Part shown: positions 63,668 through 64,000 of the stretch, one piece after another
How the letters are laid out: each line of letters begins with the position of its first letter
Numbering within the stretch: position 1 is the first letter of the stretch
Origin: JAFKFJ01 sp963786445
GTDB lineage: Bacteria; Pseudomonadota; Alphaproteobacteria; Acetobacterales; Acetobacteraceae
Direction: 5' to 3'
Assembly: GCA_963786445.1 (NCBI GenBank)
Contig: CAWAZU010000033.1
Coordinates: 1-64,000 of the forward strand
DNA: 64,000 nucleotides
Translations under genes and position numbers: made by a program
The notes under the pieces: model-generated
Told to the model about the DNA's origin: nothing
Database searches by the model: none
The model's input: only the letters and a program-made list of their open reading frames with translations

Positions 63668-64000
63668 TCACTTGTTGGCTTGGGTCTGCGCCATGATCTG
63701 CGGCGCGGTGAAGTCGATGCCGCAGGGCGGGAAGGAATTGGCGGCGAAGAACTGTTCCTTGAGCTCGGGGAAATAGTTCACACCCGCCTTGAGGTTCGTG
63801 AAGTCCGCATACGGGATCGGGATGAAAATCTTCTGCGGCATCACGTTGCCTTCCAGCGCCGAGACCGCCGCCTTCATCGCGATCGCGACGAGGGCAGGCG
63901 ACTCGCCATACGACATGCCCTTCAGCCCTTCCTTCCAGTGGTCGGCGATCTGCTTGCGAAACGCGTTCTCGGCTTCGCCGGCGACCGGCACGAACGGATG
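63668..64000 (-). CDS. Sugar ABC transporter substrate-binding protein, C-terminal part (cut by window)
   Basis: The last 110 codons of a periplasmic binding protein; the start lies beyond the window end. It reads HPFVPVAGEAENAFRKQIAD, GMSYGESPALVAIAMKAAVS, KIFIPIPYADFTNLKAGVNY and ends CGIDFTAPQIMAQTQANK. The pattern fits the Peripla_BP_4 (ribose/xylose) family and the downstream ATPase and permeases. The ligand is unknown. Confidence 0.85.
   Translation of the reverse strand, partial: HPFVPVAGEAENAFRKQIADHWKEGLKGMSYGESPALVAIAMKAAVSALEGNVMPQKIFIPIPYADFTNLKAGVNYFPELKEQFFAANSFPPCGIDFTAPQIMAQTQANK

Overview
The window is very GC-rich (roughly 70%), densely coded and carries typical alphaproteobacterial gene orders: trpB-trpA-accD; rlpA-dac-(insert)-tmk-holB-metG-tatD-MBL hydrolase; chorismate mutase-hisC-tyrA facing metX-metW. 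Three Hint-domain (Hedgehog/intein-fold) proteins, a K+-independent-type proton pyrophosphatase and a phosphoketolase point to the order Rhodospirillales, most likely family Acetobacteraceae. This is inferred from family content, not from a search. It looks chromosomal; I see no replication origin, prophage core, insertion sequence or CRISPR array.

Layout. 1-439: a cupin gene with two frameshifts. 436-11829 (minus): one long, mostly overlapping operon for purine uptake and breakdown (xdhA, xdhB, xdhC, guaD, a BMP-type nucleoside/purine ABC ATPase and two permeases, 8-oxoguanine deaminase, a DUF1636 protein, then an aldo/keto reductase). 11976-12048: a tRNA with CAT anticodon. 12388-18230: hppA, a peptidoglycan-binding lipoprotein, ettA, an acetyltransferase and an OmpA-type lipoprotein. 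18323-20550 (minus): slipin, MlaC, MlaA. 20710-25370: metF-like reductase behind a palindromic operator candidate, phosphoketolase, a GT87-type membrane glycosyltransferase. 25678-34278 (minus): a closely spaced run of an S24-type regulator, a TPR glycosyltransferase, a VWA protein and two large repetitive Hint proteins. 34411-35261 (plus): a perfect alphaproteobacterial LexA-type box, a small protein of unknown function, a candidate small RNA ending in a strong terminator, and another small protein. 36497-39458: trpBA-accD. 39532-43719: LpxR-like protein, MltB-type transglycosylase, RlpA, D-Ala-D-Ala carboxypeptidase. 43747-45716: accessory stretch with a HepT/MntA toxin-antitoxin pair and a decayed copy of the tmk start. 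45946-50686: tmk, holB, metG, tatD, MBL hydrolase. 51614-57192: aromatic amino acid and methionine genes. 57256-58518: a third Hint protein. 59992-64000 (minus): a ribose/xylose-type sugar ABC importer whose binding-protein gene runs off the window.

Several genes are split by what looks like one extra base (near 95, 972, 25395, 31049, 35937, 36126, 40673 and 49853; one apparent missing base near 397). The protein reads well on both sides each time, so indel errors in the assembly are more likely than nine separate gene losses, and I annotate these genes across the shift.

Most promising for follow-up: (i) an AT-rich near-palindromic 21-base element seen at 14510 and 18233, with weaker relatives at 38553 and inside tatD at 49225; (ii) the regulator-glycosyltransferase-VWA-Hint gene run; (iii) the small-RNA candidate at 34889-34979; (iv) the DUF1636 protein translationally coupled to 8-oxoguanine deaminase.
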